From Setophaga petechia (Eukaryota; Chordata; Aves; Passeriformes; Parulidae): a DNA stretch of 64,000 nucleotides. The notes under the pieces were generated by a model. The model was given only the letters and a program-made list of their open reading frames with translations, did no database searches and was not told the origin of the DNA. Where the stretch lies: NCBI GenBank assembly GCA_024362935.1, contig JANCRA010000011.1:9293501-9357500 (forward strand), written 5' to 3'. How positions within the stretch are numbered: the stretch's first letter is position 1; each line of letters opens with the position of its first letter. Positions 1 through 11,566 of the stretch are shown piece by piece. The translations under genes and the position numbers were made by a program.

Positions 1-96
1 AGTCCACATACTATGGCTCTTTTGTCACCCGTGCCCTCCTGGACTCCCAGTTCAGTTACCAGCATGCAATTGAGGAGTCTGTAGTTCTCATTTACG
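1..96 (+). CDS. EIF3H: EIF3H internal coding exon (first in window), translation initiation factor 3 subunit h
   Basis: Subunit h of eIF3, the cytoplasmic complex that binds the 40S ribosome and recruits initiator tRNA and mRNA. Frame starts at base 3; bases 1-2 end a codon from sequence before the window. The frame reads [10 protein letters not shown] then [10 protein letters not shown] and ends VVLIY plus one base, before the donor GTTAGT at 97. I recognise this as the middle of the MPN (Mov34) domain of eIF3h. In this family the domain is a structural, non-catalytic version of the JAMM protease fold. With a C-terminus at residue 352, this exon starts near residue 122. The split Asp codon (G + AT) joins exactly to the next exon. 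The 5' exons and promoter lie outside the window. The six exons here read continuously to the stop with no frameshift, so the gene looks intact. Identity rests on remembered family sequence but is very secure. Confidence 0.96.
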
Positions 97-1585
97 GTTA
101 GTATGAGGTTTCCTTTATTACTCTTTTCCCCTCTTAATATTATTACTACTATTTTTGTATTCTGTCTTTTGCCTGTAAGAGTAGCCTGGCAGGCCTTTTC
201 GAGTAAATACCAACCCTGTGTCTACGGCAGCCTCAGCAGCAGCTAAGTCTAGACAGGGTTTCCTTCTTTCTGTTTATTTTTCTTGCTATCAGAGCCCTGA
301 TGTGTACGTTTTGGAATGCTGGAGTAGCTGCTTCATTTTTATTCCTTCATCTCCCCTCCCTCGTGGAAGGGGCTGGTGGAACCCGACCAGATGTCTAACA
401 AACCCCGCTTGCTAGCGTGTCTGGCTCTGTACGTGACTGACCAATCATCACACGAATTGCCAAGTTTTTTTAATACCTCTGACAGAAGCATACAAAACCT
501 GGACTGTTTCTTAGCACAAAGATTTTTTTCTTTTCTGCCTATTTAATGGTGTTTCCTCAAGCTCTCCAGACCAGATGTTCTGTGCTGTATCAGAACCGTA
601 GGCAATTTAACAGCTTTATAGCCTCCCCCTCCCCAAACACTCACAGTTTGCCATATCTGGCAGACTTGCATATAGTTTCCAGCTGAGAAGTAAATGTAAC
701 GTCCTGAGTATCTGTCAGAAAAAATACTAATGAATACGATCAATCTTATGAGCTGCCCCAAAATTGTTTCAGTATGTTAACAATTGGATTACAGTAAAGA
801 ACAAGTTGTTAAAGTATACTTATATTGGCTGGAAACATTGCATCATCAGACCTTGATGAATTTTCCACTTGTTTCAGTCTATTTTGGTTTTCATTTTATC
901 ACCGATTGCTAAAAGTTTTACTGTGTTAAGTTTCAGACAACATGAATGTTAACACAGCTTTTATTCTTGTGTTGGCATGCTTCAACTGTTATCATGCTGC
1001 AAGTGTTAAGCTTCTTTGTCCAAGGAATGTAACAGTTTGTTTAGAAAATTTCCACCTAAATTCAAGGCAAAATCAGTCTTTGTATGTACCAGTTACATTG
1101 TCATGCACAAAGTGGCATGGCAGCTTGATCTGAATTAGCTTATTGCTACTCTAAAATTATTTTTTTTTCATAAAAAATGCTGTTTAATGAATATTTTAAT
1201 TTACTGCAGAATGACTGGAAGGAAGAATCTTTATTTAAATGAGGTCACTCTTACATAAACTCTGTGAATAATTCATACAAAAAAAGGAAATGTGAATTGG
1301 ACCTTTAATGGGGAAATAGTACGAGTAGAATGGATCAAGATTCCCCCCAAGTTCTCCAAGCTAAGTTTACTACTTGGCATCACTTTATATTGTTGGTTGT
1401 ATTTTACATAACAGTGCAATAGGACTGCCTCTGCTATGGTGTCTTTTCTGTGTTTGTTGTCTTTATTTTTTTTTTCACTAGGACTACTTAGTAATTTTCT
1501 TCCTGTTTATGTCATTCAGATATTTAAAAAGAAAAAGGCAGTCTGGGTTTGGTAATAATAGGCTTCCTTCCATTTTTAATAATAG
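97..1585 (+). other. EIF3H: EIF3H intron, first in window
   Basis: Bounded by donor GTTAGT and acceptor AATAG. AT-rich, with no coding frame, RNA gene or recognisable repeat that I can support. A 63-codon open frame at 942-1133 has no family resemblance and is best read as chance. Confidence 0.85.
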
Positions 1586-1685
1586 ATCCCATTAAGACTG
1601 CCCAGGGGTCTTTGTCACTGAAGGCATATAGGCTGACTCCCAAACTGATGGAAGTTTGCAAGGAAAAAGACTTCTCTCCAGAAGC
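1586..1685 (+). CDS. EIF3H: EIF3H coding exon, second in window
   Basis: Begins with the last two bases of a split Asp codon and reads [32 protein letters not shown], then the first two bases of an Ala codon. It covers about residues 153-186, the end of the MPN domain. Acceptor AG is at 1584-1585 and the consensus donor GTAAGT at 1686. The 100-bp length keeps frame with both neighbouring exons. The protein sequence is nearly as in mammals from memory. Confidence 0.95.
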
Positions 1686-3113
1686 GTAAGTAACTTCAGA
1701 TAATGTTTTCTCATAGGATTTGCTGAGTTACTGGGACACAGAATGGTACCTGGGGTTATGGAACGCTGTATTTTAAAATCTCATGTAACTGTGTGTGCTG
1801 GGGAAAAAGGACCTGTGTGGGCTGTGACAGTCGTGCAGTGGCACAGTGGGCTGAGGAGGTGTGAGAGGCTGGCTGGGCATTTCCAGAAGTGGGAGCACCC
1901 AGACTGGGTTTGGGGCTACTCAGAGTGTGTGCTGTAAGGACCATGGGGTAGATAGCTGTATGTGGGAGCAGAGCAAAAAACAGGAAAAAAAATAAATGGA
2001 GGGAGGGAAATAGCTGATCTGTCTTTAAGCTCCTTCTCCCCCCCCGAATTAAAATAGAACAGCTATTCTGGAATAGCTGTCCCAGTGTATTTGTTCTAAA
2101 TTAACTCCCCATGTGGACACGTTCTTCTGGAGTAAAGTAGGATAATTACTCTGTTTCAAAATATTAGCTCCTTGTTACAGATGTAGGCCTTAGCATCCTT
2201 TGCTTCCAGCTGCTTGGTGTTCAATAGCAAAAGCACAAATAAATTGTTAAAATCACTTGGTTGAGGAAAAATGTATTCATTTAATTGCTTGGTGTCTTCA
2301 GCTGTAATGGTGAGCAAACAAATCTGTGATCAGTCAAAAAAAAGAGGGGTGGAGGCAAAAAGCAAAAGTTTTTGTTCCAAAATCCTTTATGAATATAAAG
2401 AAGTTAAGGCTCTATTTCCTTAGAGACTTCTAAATCATGCTTTTATATCCATATTTTATGAAAAGTATTACTGTCTATTTTATTTACTTTATTATAATAA
2501 AGTATAAAACTGTTGCTTATAAAGCAACAGCAATAGTTTTTTATGTGTATGTTGTAAAAAAATACACACTAAAAATTTATGTTTTAATATTCACCACAGA
2601 ATTGAATTATTCCAAAACATACAATATTTTGTGAATCTACTTTTTTGGTCAGTAAAAATTTTACTTATTCAGGTATTGGGAAAATTGTTCTTCATGGTAG
2701 TAGTTATGATATTTAAAAGTATTTTAGCATCATGTGGTAACTAACTGTTTAGTTCTGCTCAAGAAACGCTGATGGCAGGAAAACCAGTAAAATATTTTGG
2801 AAGGGGCAGAGTTGGTCCTGTCAGTACAATCTCTTGCTGGAGGCTTTTTCACGTAGTAATCTATTAACAAGCAAGGCAGCTGCTTGTCTTCTGAGAATTT
2901 TTCCTAGAGCAGCTTTTCCTAGTCTTTGTAAACGTGAGGTTTTGCCATGCAAATGCTTTTTTAACAAAACTTGACTCTAGTTTAATTTTGGAAGTATGAA
3001 TCAAAGAAAATCAAGAATTTTTACAAAACTGTTTGTTGGAGCAACAATTAAACAAAGAGAGTAAGAGAGAGATACTGTTTATATTAGTAAATATTCTGTA
3101 ACTTTTTTCACAG
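1686..3113 (+). other. EIF3H: EIF3H intron, second in window
   Basis: Donor GTAAGT, acceptor TTTTTTCACAG. Strongly AT-rich, especially 2430-2760. I see no gene, no RNA and no clear mobile element in it. Confidence 0.85.
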
Positions 3114-3263
3114 CTTGAAAAAGGCAAATATTGCATATGAAAACATGTTTGAAGAAGTGCCTATTGTAATTAAAAATTCATACCTGATCAATGTGATGTT
3201 GTGGGAACTGGAAAAGAAATCTGCAGTAGCCGATAGACATGAGTTGCTCAGTCTGGCTAGCAG
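3114..3263 (+). CDS. EIF3H: EIF3H coding exon, third in window
   Basis: 150 bp, entering with the third base of an Ala codon and reading [49 protein letters not shown] with a split Ser codon at the end. It covers about residues 186-236, the linker after the MPN domain leading into the helical C-terminal part that packs in the eIF3 core. Acceptor CAG at 3111-3113, strong donor GTAAGT at 3264. A few substitutions from the mammalian protein as I remember it, none disruptive. Confidence 0.96.
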
Positions 3264-3326
3264 GTAAGTACTTGTTACAATAATGGATGTACTTTTATTC
3301 ACTTTCCCAAACCACAGTTTAACACC

Positions 3327-3400
3327 TTGGGTGAAATCCCAGTCTCATTACAGTCCATGGAAGCTTTGCCTTGACTTTTAATGGGGTTAACACTTTCCCC
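3327..3400. repeat. Ancient palindromic amniote repeat fragment
   Basis: Begins GGGTGAAATCCCAG and contains CCATGGAAGCTTTGCC and TTGACTTTTAATGGGG. The order resembles a widespread old palindromic repeat of turtles, crocodiles and birds, whose copies read GTGAAATCCTGG, CATTGAAGTCAATGG, TTTGCC, TTGACTTCAATGGGG. The family name is not certain to me; it is probably a non-autonomous DNA transposon relic. Divergence is high, as expected for age. Confidence 0.45.
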
Positions 3401-5404
3401 TTCATGTTCTTTTGCTGAAGGAAAAATTGCATGGTAAAACTGTAGCATTAGATTCAAGGACTAAATTCAGTCTCTTATCCTCATACACTTGCAGTGCTTG
3501 CAATGTATAAATTTTTCAAAACAGTTTTGTTTTTTCAAGAAAATATGGGCACTCAGAAATGTCAGGCAAATAGATCTATTAAAAATAGGTTTTGTTAAAT
3601 ATTCTGTTAGTAATTACATAAATTATTTTAATAAAAAAGAAATTTTCGGTAGCAGGATGAATTTTAAAATAATAAACGCTCTGATAAACTGGCAAAAATG
3701 CCACTGATTGTCATGACAGACAGCATTCATGATGCTGGAAATTGTTTTAAGAGTTTCTGAAATTATCTTCTCATAACTTTGTCTAGGAATAACTTTTTCT
3801 TCTTGTAGCACTTTGCCCTGAAAATCCACTTTTTGATAACAAAATAGGCATGACTTGTAGCAGTATGATCAAAAATTTGGCAGTATTTAAATCTTACGCA
3901 ACACAATCAGTTGAATTATTATTGGTCTGACCAAAATAACAAGATACACAAAATAATGCAGTATCTTGTTGCATGTAGAAGCTAGGTTGTATTCATGAAT
4001 AGGTTTTTGGGGTAAAACACTTCACTTTGGCATCAAGATTCTGATCCCAGTGGCCTTTTCTTCTTTTTCCTTTTTCTCTCCTGCTCCCCTTCCCCGCCCC
4101 CCATCATGGAAGGCTGAAGTTAATGGATATATATTTCTAGTGGTCCCTGTGTTGCCTAAGTTAGCAGAAATTTTCCACTTTCTCTGCTTGAGCTTATGTG
4201 GATGTTCAGAGGGATCTGATAGCTTTTAGAGAAGTGATCAAGAGAGAACGGGTATAGGGTTGAACTCTGCTGGGGTATTCACAAATGCCACAAGTAATAC
4301 TTAGTCAGTAATTCTGTCCAGTAAAGTTGTTACTTTGCACATTGGAAGTAATGAAGTGAAGAATTCTTGCTGAGATACTCAGTGTGTTTACTCTGCAGGT
4401 GTTCTGTAAGTCATTTTCTTTCCATGGTCAAAGATCACAAAGCTTTTCCCATTTGAGGAGAGGGTGAGGACTGGATGTAGGAGGTGACAATGGTTTGTCC
4501 TTGTGAGCTCTATCACTTTGTGGTGAAAATGAGGACCGTGCTGAGGATACATAAGGTTTCCGGGTGGCCTGGCAGCATTGCCCTTGGTTGATTCTTTGGA
4601 TTTCCTCCTGTGTAAAGGTCTGAGACTGCCTGACACCCTGGATCTAGTAGGGGCTGCTGCTAGTGACACAGTGCAATTCTGGAAATGGAAAGTAATTTGA
4701 ACAGATCGCAAATCACAGCTTTCGGTCTTATGTAGTTACTGTTCTGTGCCACTGGCCTGACTCAAGATAAAAGTTAAGAGATGTACAAATTACTTTCTGT
4801 TCTGGTGTTAAATGTCTGGTGCAAGACAAGCTTTTGTGTTGGTCTTTGTACCAGTAAAGGGAATGAGAGGTGAACAAGAAAAGTACCAGTCCAAAACTAA
4901 AAACAGACTTTGCTGGCATATTTTTAAAACTCACCTGATCTCTTTGAGGAACGGAAGGTGCTTAGTTTGGTTTGAAGGAAAGTTTTGGGAATTACTCCAG
5001 CAGTTGTTTGGAGGTTTTTGTATGTGTCTTTGTTTTAATATTTGATAGCTACTTTTAGTTACCAGGCAGGTTACATTCAATGATATCTTATATTGGTGTA
5101 ACTGGCAAAGCAGGTGGCAAATTAAAGCATTTTAATGCTTGTTTATTCAAGGTTAGCTGACTTGTACTGCCTGGTGAAATATTTAGCCAGTTTTTACTAC
5201 AATTCAGCTACAAAGGTTACTCTGTCAGAGCATATATTACTTGAAGTAGGGAGTTCAAAGCTCTACTATTATGGAGTTTTATTTTCACATTTCCTTATTT
5301 TTGTCTTTCAGCAGTTTAGGCTATAACATTTCAGATAACAACTTTGAATTTTGGTGCATATCTTCCTCACTTAACTTTGCTGTTGTTGACAGTAACTTCA
5401 AAGC

Positions 5405-5590
5405 TACTTTTTGGGTTTGGCCTTCTTTTTTGGTTTTTGTCTTTGTTTTGTTTAATTGTGGGTTTTTTTTTTGTTTTGGTTTTTTGTTTGTTTGGGATTT
5501 TGTGATATTTTTGTTTGTTTGTTTTTTGTTTGGGTTTTTGTTGTTTTATTTCTTTGGAGTCTTGGATTTCTTGGGCTTTTAGGGGATTTT
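5405..5590. repeat. T/G-rich low-complexity tract
   Basis: Long runs of T broken by G, with TTTG, TTTGG and GTTTGTTTG units; almost no A or C on the + strand. It gives a spurious Phe-rich open frame that is not a gene. Confidence 0.85.
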
Positions 5591-6389
5591 TTTATTTTGC
5601 TCCTTGGGAGCATCCCTGAACTTCTGTACTCTCTGAAGCAATGATTTTGGCAATAAAATTATTTACCCATAGTTCCTCTCTTCTGAAGAGTTTGCTTCAT
5701 CAAGATTTTCACATGTTCAGCCACCCACCTTGTCTGAGTTTAAAGCTCTACCTATTTGAGGCACTTTGCTTGCACCTTAGTATCTTTCTCCATTTGAAGT
5801 ATATTTGTGATAATTGTATATAGTAATTTACTTTTTTGGACATAAAGTTGTGTTTCTCTTGTGAAATATGAATTGACTCAAGTACTTTAGGCAAAGAGGT
5901 TGAAGGCAGACTAGCACAAGGTTAGCAAGTAATAGCAAGTAAAGGCCTTTTACTCAAACAGTTATCCTGCTACCCTTAAGGACCAAAATGTCTTGAAGAC
6001 CTTGGAGTACTGCCAGTCTTTTGATAGAGACTCGAGAATTAAAATCCTGTCAGATAATGTTCCAGATCTGCAGGGAAATAATTACAACCAACTTTCTCAT
6101 TCTCATCCATCTCTTCCTTATTCTATTGATGATATAGTTTAAATTAAAAAAAGCTTTTTTGTGGTCTAGCTTCATAATAGGGTTGTTCTATAATATCTCA
6201 ATTTGTCTCAAGCAATTTTTCTAATAGTGTGCGTCAGTAGAAGCAAACATGTGCTGAACATTTACTGCACTAACATCTACTTGGCAGTTATATTTTTCAA
6301 ACATCAGATGCAGTATTTTTGCAGAAGTAACATAAGAAGGGTTGCTTTGGCTTTTAAAAACAATATTACACATTGCACTGCTTATTCAA

Positions 6390-6560
6390 AACTCTCAATG
6401 TGCTTAACGGATTATTAAGATAATTATGAAAATCTCTAATTTGCAGGTGGGGGAACCTGACACAGAGAGAGTAAATGTGTTGCCCAAAGGTACACATCAA
6501 AGTCAGAATAGAAAATAGAATGGAACTCAAGACTCTTGACTTACATATCTCATTCAAACA
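6390..6560 (-). mobile_element. MIR-type SINE fragment
   Basis: Reads TTTGCAGGTGGGGGAACCTG, ACACAGAGAGAGTAAATGTG, TTGCCCAAAGGTACACATCA, then GGAACTCAAGACTCTTGAC. This follows the order of the reverse complement of the MIR core (ACAGATGAGGAAACTGAGGC, CAGAGAGGTTAAGT, TTGCCCAAGGTCACACAG, GAACCCAGG, CTGACTC). The upstream part ATGTGCTTAACGGATTATTA fits the MIR 3' segment. Orientation is therefore minus. It is an old copy inside an EIF3H intron; identified by eye from the remembered consensus. Confidence 0.7.
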
Positions 6561-6999
6561 AAATCTTCTTAAACAACACAGGTTGAACTCAGGCTGAAAT
6601 GCTGAGATGTAAACAAGTTCTGCTAAGTGGTGGGAACGTACCTTACACATTTTTAATCAAAAAGCTGTGTTTTGCCCAGCAGTACTTCTCTAATCCACCC
6701 AAAGCTTTTCCCACCAGGAGGAAAATTCTGTATAGGATGGCACCTTTCCCAAAAAGCAGTGGCTGAGAGGGGGCCTCAGTGGAGTGGTGGAAAGTGGAAA
6801 AAATGAGCAGCAGATACAGCATTTTCCAGCGCTTCCTCTTGCTGTTCCTTGCTCTCATCTTCCTTAGCCATGGTACAAGCAAAATAAAATTAAATAAGTG
6901 AGGGGGTCCAATTATGGCAATTGTAGACAGGTCTAGGGAGCTGTCTTTTTTGCACATCTCCAGCTCCAGGATTGTTATAGCCCAAACTTTGGTGCCTGG

Positions 7000-7135
7000 G
7001 TGCAGCACCGTGACCCCAGAGGAGCAGGAGGAGCAGGGCCGCCGGCTCGTGGGGCAGCGCGGGGCCGCGGGCTGTGCCAGCTGAGCCCGGGAGCTGTGCA
7101 GGGACACAGGCAAAGGAGTGAGCAGCACACGGGCA
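7000..7135. other. Small CpG-dense patch inside EIF3H intron
   Basis: Nine CpG dinucleotides fall within 7009-7089 (GGCCGCCGGCTCG, AGCGCGGGGCCGCGGG), in otherwise AT-rich CpG-poor intron sequence. It is much too short for a typical promoter CpG island and has no TATA or exon structure around it. It could be a GC-rich repeat remnant or a small regulatory site. Confidence 0.5.
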
Positions 7136-9085
7136 CTGGGAGCCAAGGGAATTGCTGCTTCTCTTTGAAGCTTGGTTGTCTGACTTGAAGCTTCATTTTG
7201 GGTGTTTCAGACCTTTTAGCAAGTATGTCTGGAGTTCTTTTCTGATTAAAGATGCTGAAGTAAATATGGGCTTCATGTGTAGTTCCCCATTATGAATGCT
7301 ACAGAAGCAGAGCCAGTTTGAGGTTCCAGTCCCAGCTGTTTGTCTTGTTTCTCCCCACTACCCCCATTTCATCTCTATATCCCTCCCACCCTCAAAAGAT
7401 TTTTATTTCCTCATCTGTTTCAGAATATGGCTGTACAAATAGCTTTTGTGGCTTAGTTTGATGGAAAAAGTCAGACTCCCACTCCTCCCTTCCAGCCTTC
7501 CCCTCTGCCTCCCCCCAAAAAATAGAAACCCCAACAGGGGGTATTTTTGCATTTAGAGTAGACTGTTTCACTGGAGGAGTTTGAAGTGTGCCCACGCAAA
7601 CAGCTGAATCCGTACAGCTCAGAGTGCTGTAGGCTGTGGGCAAAGGGAGAGGCAGGGAGATGCTGATGGTGGAACCTCTTAAACTGCTTTTGCTGGCAAC
7701 AGTGAACTGGACCTTTGCTCTCCTTAAAACATATCTGCAAAGGGAGGCTTTGGTGGTATGAGCACTCACTCCCTTGGGAAGAGCAAGGCTTGCATTCATG
7801 TCTCTTAGCCAGATCAGTATCCTGCAAGGATGCCCTTGTGCAGTGAGTGATCTGTGAGTTCAGTTAATGTATCATTCTTGCTTTCTCCTTTTGCGGGTGC
7901 TGGATTCCATCACTGCCAACTGCAGGGCTCACCAGCAGGAAAAACAAGACAGGAAAGACCATCAGTGTTATCTGCAGATTAGACTATTCTGCTCACAGGT
8001 TTCTGCCTTTCACCCTCAGAATTAATTGACCCTTGTATTTGATAATTGTTAAACAAGGAATCTGTTAAACAAGGAGTCTCATGTGTCAATGACCTGATCT
8101 TATATCTGCCCTTGTGGGTAAACAGTTACATCCCATCACATATAAGGCTGTTACAGAAAAAAATGCACAGCTCAAGAAACTGCTTTTCAGACTATAATTT
8201 CTAGTGTGTTTTATGATGTAAAGAGGCTTTGACAATTTCCTTTTGGCAGTTTGTATGTGTTAGTCATTTTGGGGCCTTTTTGATTATACTATCTAAGCTA
8301 CACAAATAAGTCTCAAATTATAAATTTCCAGAAGTTCTATGGGTCACTCCTTGCAGGTCCATGATTCTGGTAACAGTTGTGGTGAAGGAATGTTCTCACA
8401 TTAGATTATTCTTCATTAGATGTGTAAGAATCCATATGACAGGTACTTTTTCTGATTTTTAATTTGCTCCCTCTTTTCTTATCTGTATTTCTTCACAAAA
8501 AAGAACACAGTCCCCATGTGAGAGGGGTGGACTTTGTGATGAAAGCTGATACTTTTCTTCCGTGAAGATTCACTGTATCAGAGGAGTGGTGGTCTCCTGG
8601 TGCTATCTTAAGGTGGAGCTGTCTTCTAGCTCAATTCAAGAGTGACTTGAGGTCATCACCACTGTGTGATCTCAGACCTGATTTGTTTCAGATGAAACTA
8701 AACTGAAAAGAGGCTTTGGGAGGATAATTACTGTGCCTCAGCCACTTGCAGATCACTGGACCATGTCAGAAGCAGTGATAAGAACCCCTCCAAACACATG
8801 TAGCATGGCCATTGGTTTCTCAGCACCAGCTGTTTTGCTTTATAGGTCTGTTCCTGTTGGTCTGCATTACTCACTAATTTAAATGTAAACTCAATTTAAT
8901 TGACTCTTTTACTGAAACTGCTGACTGAAATGCAGCCATTGAAATAGAAGTTTCTTTATTACTGATCCCCCCAGAACAACAACAAATGCAAATGCTGAGC
9001 TCTGCATTGTCTACACTTGACTGTCAGAGCCCTGTAGGGAAGTGAGTCTAGATAAGGATGCAAGAAGCACTTACTGGCACCACTT

Positions 9086-9114
9086 TTTAAAATATATATA
9101 TATATATATATTTT
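9086..9114. repeat. TA dinucleotide repeat
   Basis: About eleven TA units flanked by AAAA and TTTT, so the whole block TTTTAAAATATA...TATATTTTAAA is self-complementary. A simple microsatellite. Confidence 0.9.
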
Positions 9115-11318
9115 AAACTTTTTTTAAATTGTATTGATGCATAGAGGACATTTAGGTACCTGGCAGTGTGATCTTTGAGATCAGCTGTAGGGAATGCACA
9201 GTGTATGGAGGTGCCTAAATCACTCTTTGAGCAAATTAGGTGTATGATGAGTGTTATGGTCTGGAGCAATGTGATCTAACTTCCAAAGTATCATCAGAAT
9301 AAACTTCAGCTGAATAAAACTTACTTAGAGATGGTATGTAAGCATTTTTATGAACTGCTTCCTATTTGTCTTTCTATTTTTTAAAGAGATGGAGCAAAAA
9401 AGGGTATCAGGCACATAAGAACTGAGGGAAAAGCTGGTTCTGTATTTGCAGCATACTTATCACTTCGTGTCTCAGTTCACATCTGTTTAAGTTATCTGTT
9501 TTTTGTTGCCCTGGCAATGAGAGCAAACACTGTGTTACTGCAACTTCTGACAATAACTCTCTGTTTCTGTGCTCTGTTGTACTAAGCTGGTCCCAAAGAG
9601 ATTCACATAAAATCATTCTTTGTAACCAGCTATATTTCACAGGGACACTATCTGTAAAATAATTCTGTATTTCTGTTGTGCACATACCTTACAAAGCTAT
9701 TAGTGTGTACCTATACAGGCATTTCTGATAATATCCAGTTCTAACACTAACTCCATACAATATAAACTCTGTAAAAAACTGAAAACATGCACGCTCCTGG
9801 CCATGGCAATATTCCACAGTTCTAAATATCATGTGCTTGAAATGCTCAACCAAAAAAAATCCAAGAAGTTTAAAAATAATTATTATAGTGGCGCCTTTCT
9901 TGCTGCTGTGGAGCTGAAATCCTCCACACCATCTGCCTCTGTACGCAAGTGCGATTTAACACTCTGGCTTGTAAATAAATTGTGATCTGAGGTTCCTGAT
10001 GCAGACCTTTGTTCAGTGAGCAGCTCAGAAACAGCTGTCCTTGCTCTCAGAGATAAGGGTGTCTCCAGCTCTTTTCTCTGCAGATATTCCCAAGTACATG
10101 ATCAGCTTCTGTCTCCAGCTATGAGTTCTATGGATTCTACAAATAATTTACACTTAGGGATGTGCACAGTATTACATGTGTTATTCTCTTTTGACTTTAT
10201 GCCTGTGTCTTCCAGTTAGAGTTTTTCTAGTCCATTGGCTGTAGGGTGACAGGAAAGCATTGTGAAAGAAGAGAGAATGTCAGATAACATGGTGAAACAG
10301 TGATTGAAGGTTGAGAGTCTGACATTGAAGTGCACCAAACTTTAAACTGCAAAGAAATTCTCATGATTATTAGATTTCAGTTGAAGAAGAGAAAGATGGA
10401 GTTTTGAGTCGTTGGTCGTGAGCCAAGTAGGACAGCAGAGCCAACAAAACACCTTCTGATCAAAGAGATCAATAGTGAGCAGAAAGTGTCCTTCTTTTAC
10501 TGCTCTACCCTGTAAACACAGTTTAGGAGGATGTCTCCATGGGCACCAACCTAAAAACTTCCAAAACTTTGACTTGGAAGGTATACCTTAAGTTGAACAT
10601 TCCTGCAAAATACTGAATGCATTGCTAAAAATGGTAACAATAAAAGTCGTTTAACAGACTGCATTTGTCTGGCCAAGGCAGTAGATCGCATAGCTGGACA
10701 CGCCCAGCCTGCTGCTTCCATGTTGCCTATGGTATGGAATGTGGAGCTGGCTGGACAGGACACAGACTCCCTCTCAACAGCTAGGATCAAACCATGTCTG
10801 CTGAACTTCCAGGCATGGTTATTGAGATGGAGTTCTGAAGAATATTTAACTGTTCTTACTCAGAATAATATTTAACAGAGGGATAATTAAAAATTTGTGC
10901 AAAACCAAATTCAGGTAGTGAATTTTAAAAAGTAATTTGAAACCAAACATTTTGAGCAGATCTCCTGGAATGTGGCTTGGGTTGCATGTCACAAAATCAT
11001 CAGACTTTTAGATGTATGACCTGCATCTCTAATAACTGTAAATTCATGTAAGGCATTGTTTTTTCATTAGTGGGAGGTTCCTAGAAAGACCAAAACACTT
11101 AAACTTAGTATTTGCAGTGAGGCAAAGATGCTAGAGGAGGAGATGCCATGTAAAGTATCATCAAATAAATATATGAAATAAGATAATCAGGAAGTTAAAA
11201 ATTTGCAAATGGTTCCATTAGTGCAGAAATACTGGTTAAGAGACAGAATGAATTTTTAATTTTAAATTTATTTTTTGGTAGTACATTTAATCTTTCATGA
11301 ACGTTTCTCCTATTTCAG

Positions 11319-11439
11319 TAATCACCTTGGGAAGAGCCTGCAGCTGCTGATGGACAGAGTGGATGAGATGAGCCAAGACATTGTTAAATACAATACCTAC
11401 CTGAGGAACGTAAGCAAGCAGCAGCAGCAGAAACATCAG
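11319..11439 (+). CDS. EIF3H: EIF3H coding exon, fourth in window
   Basis: Completes the split Ser codon, then reads [40 protein letters not shown]: 40 full codons, about residues 237-276. This is the helical segment after the MPN domain. The Gln run is coded by four CAG triplets at 11419-11430. Acceptor TATTTCAG ends at 11318. The donor at 11440 is GTTGGT, weaker than the consensus, with GTAACA four bases downstream. Only the first donor keeps frame with the next exon. Confidence 0.96.
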
Positions 11440-11566
11440 GTTGGTAACATGGACAAAATTAAGTAGGAGCATTTTTTCCCCCACAAAATATAGTTTGTTT
11501 TGTGTTATCCAAGACAGATAAATTGGGATCTAAGCAAGATCTTTCAAAAATACACCTGTTAAGCAG

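Larger units (their letters stand above)
3264..11318 (+). other. EIF3H: EIF3H large intron (8 kb)
   Basis: Largest intron in the window, from donor GTAAGT to acceptor TATTTCAG. It carries an ancient palindromic repeat near its start, a T/G-rich low-complexity tract, a MIR-type SINE, a small CpG-dense patch near 7.0 kb and a TA repeat near 9.1 kb, each listed separately. The rest (7,200-9,080 and 9,115-11,300) shows nothing I can name. No nested gene is supported on either strand. Confidence 0.85.

Noticed and set aside
942..1133. 63-codon frame with a signal-peptide-like start in an EIF3H intron
   Set aside because: Lies wholly within an intron, has no splice links and ends after 63 codons without a domain.
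5271..5644. Phe-rich hydrophobic open frames resembling a membrane protein
   Set aside because: Produced by the T/G low-complexity tract.
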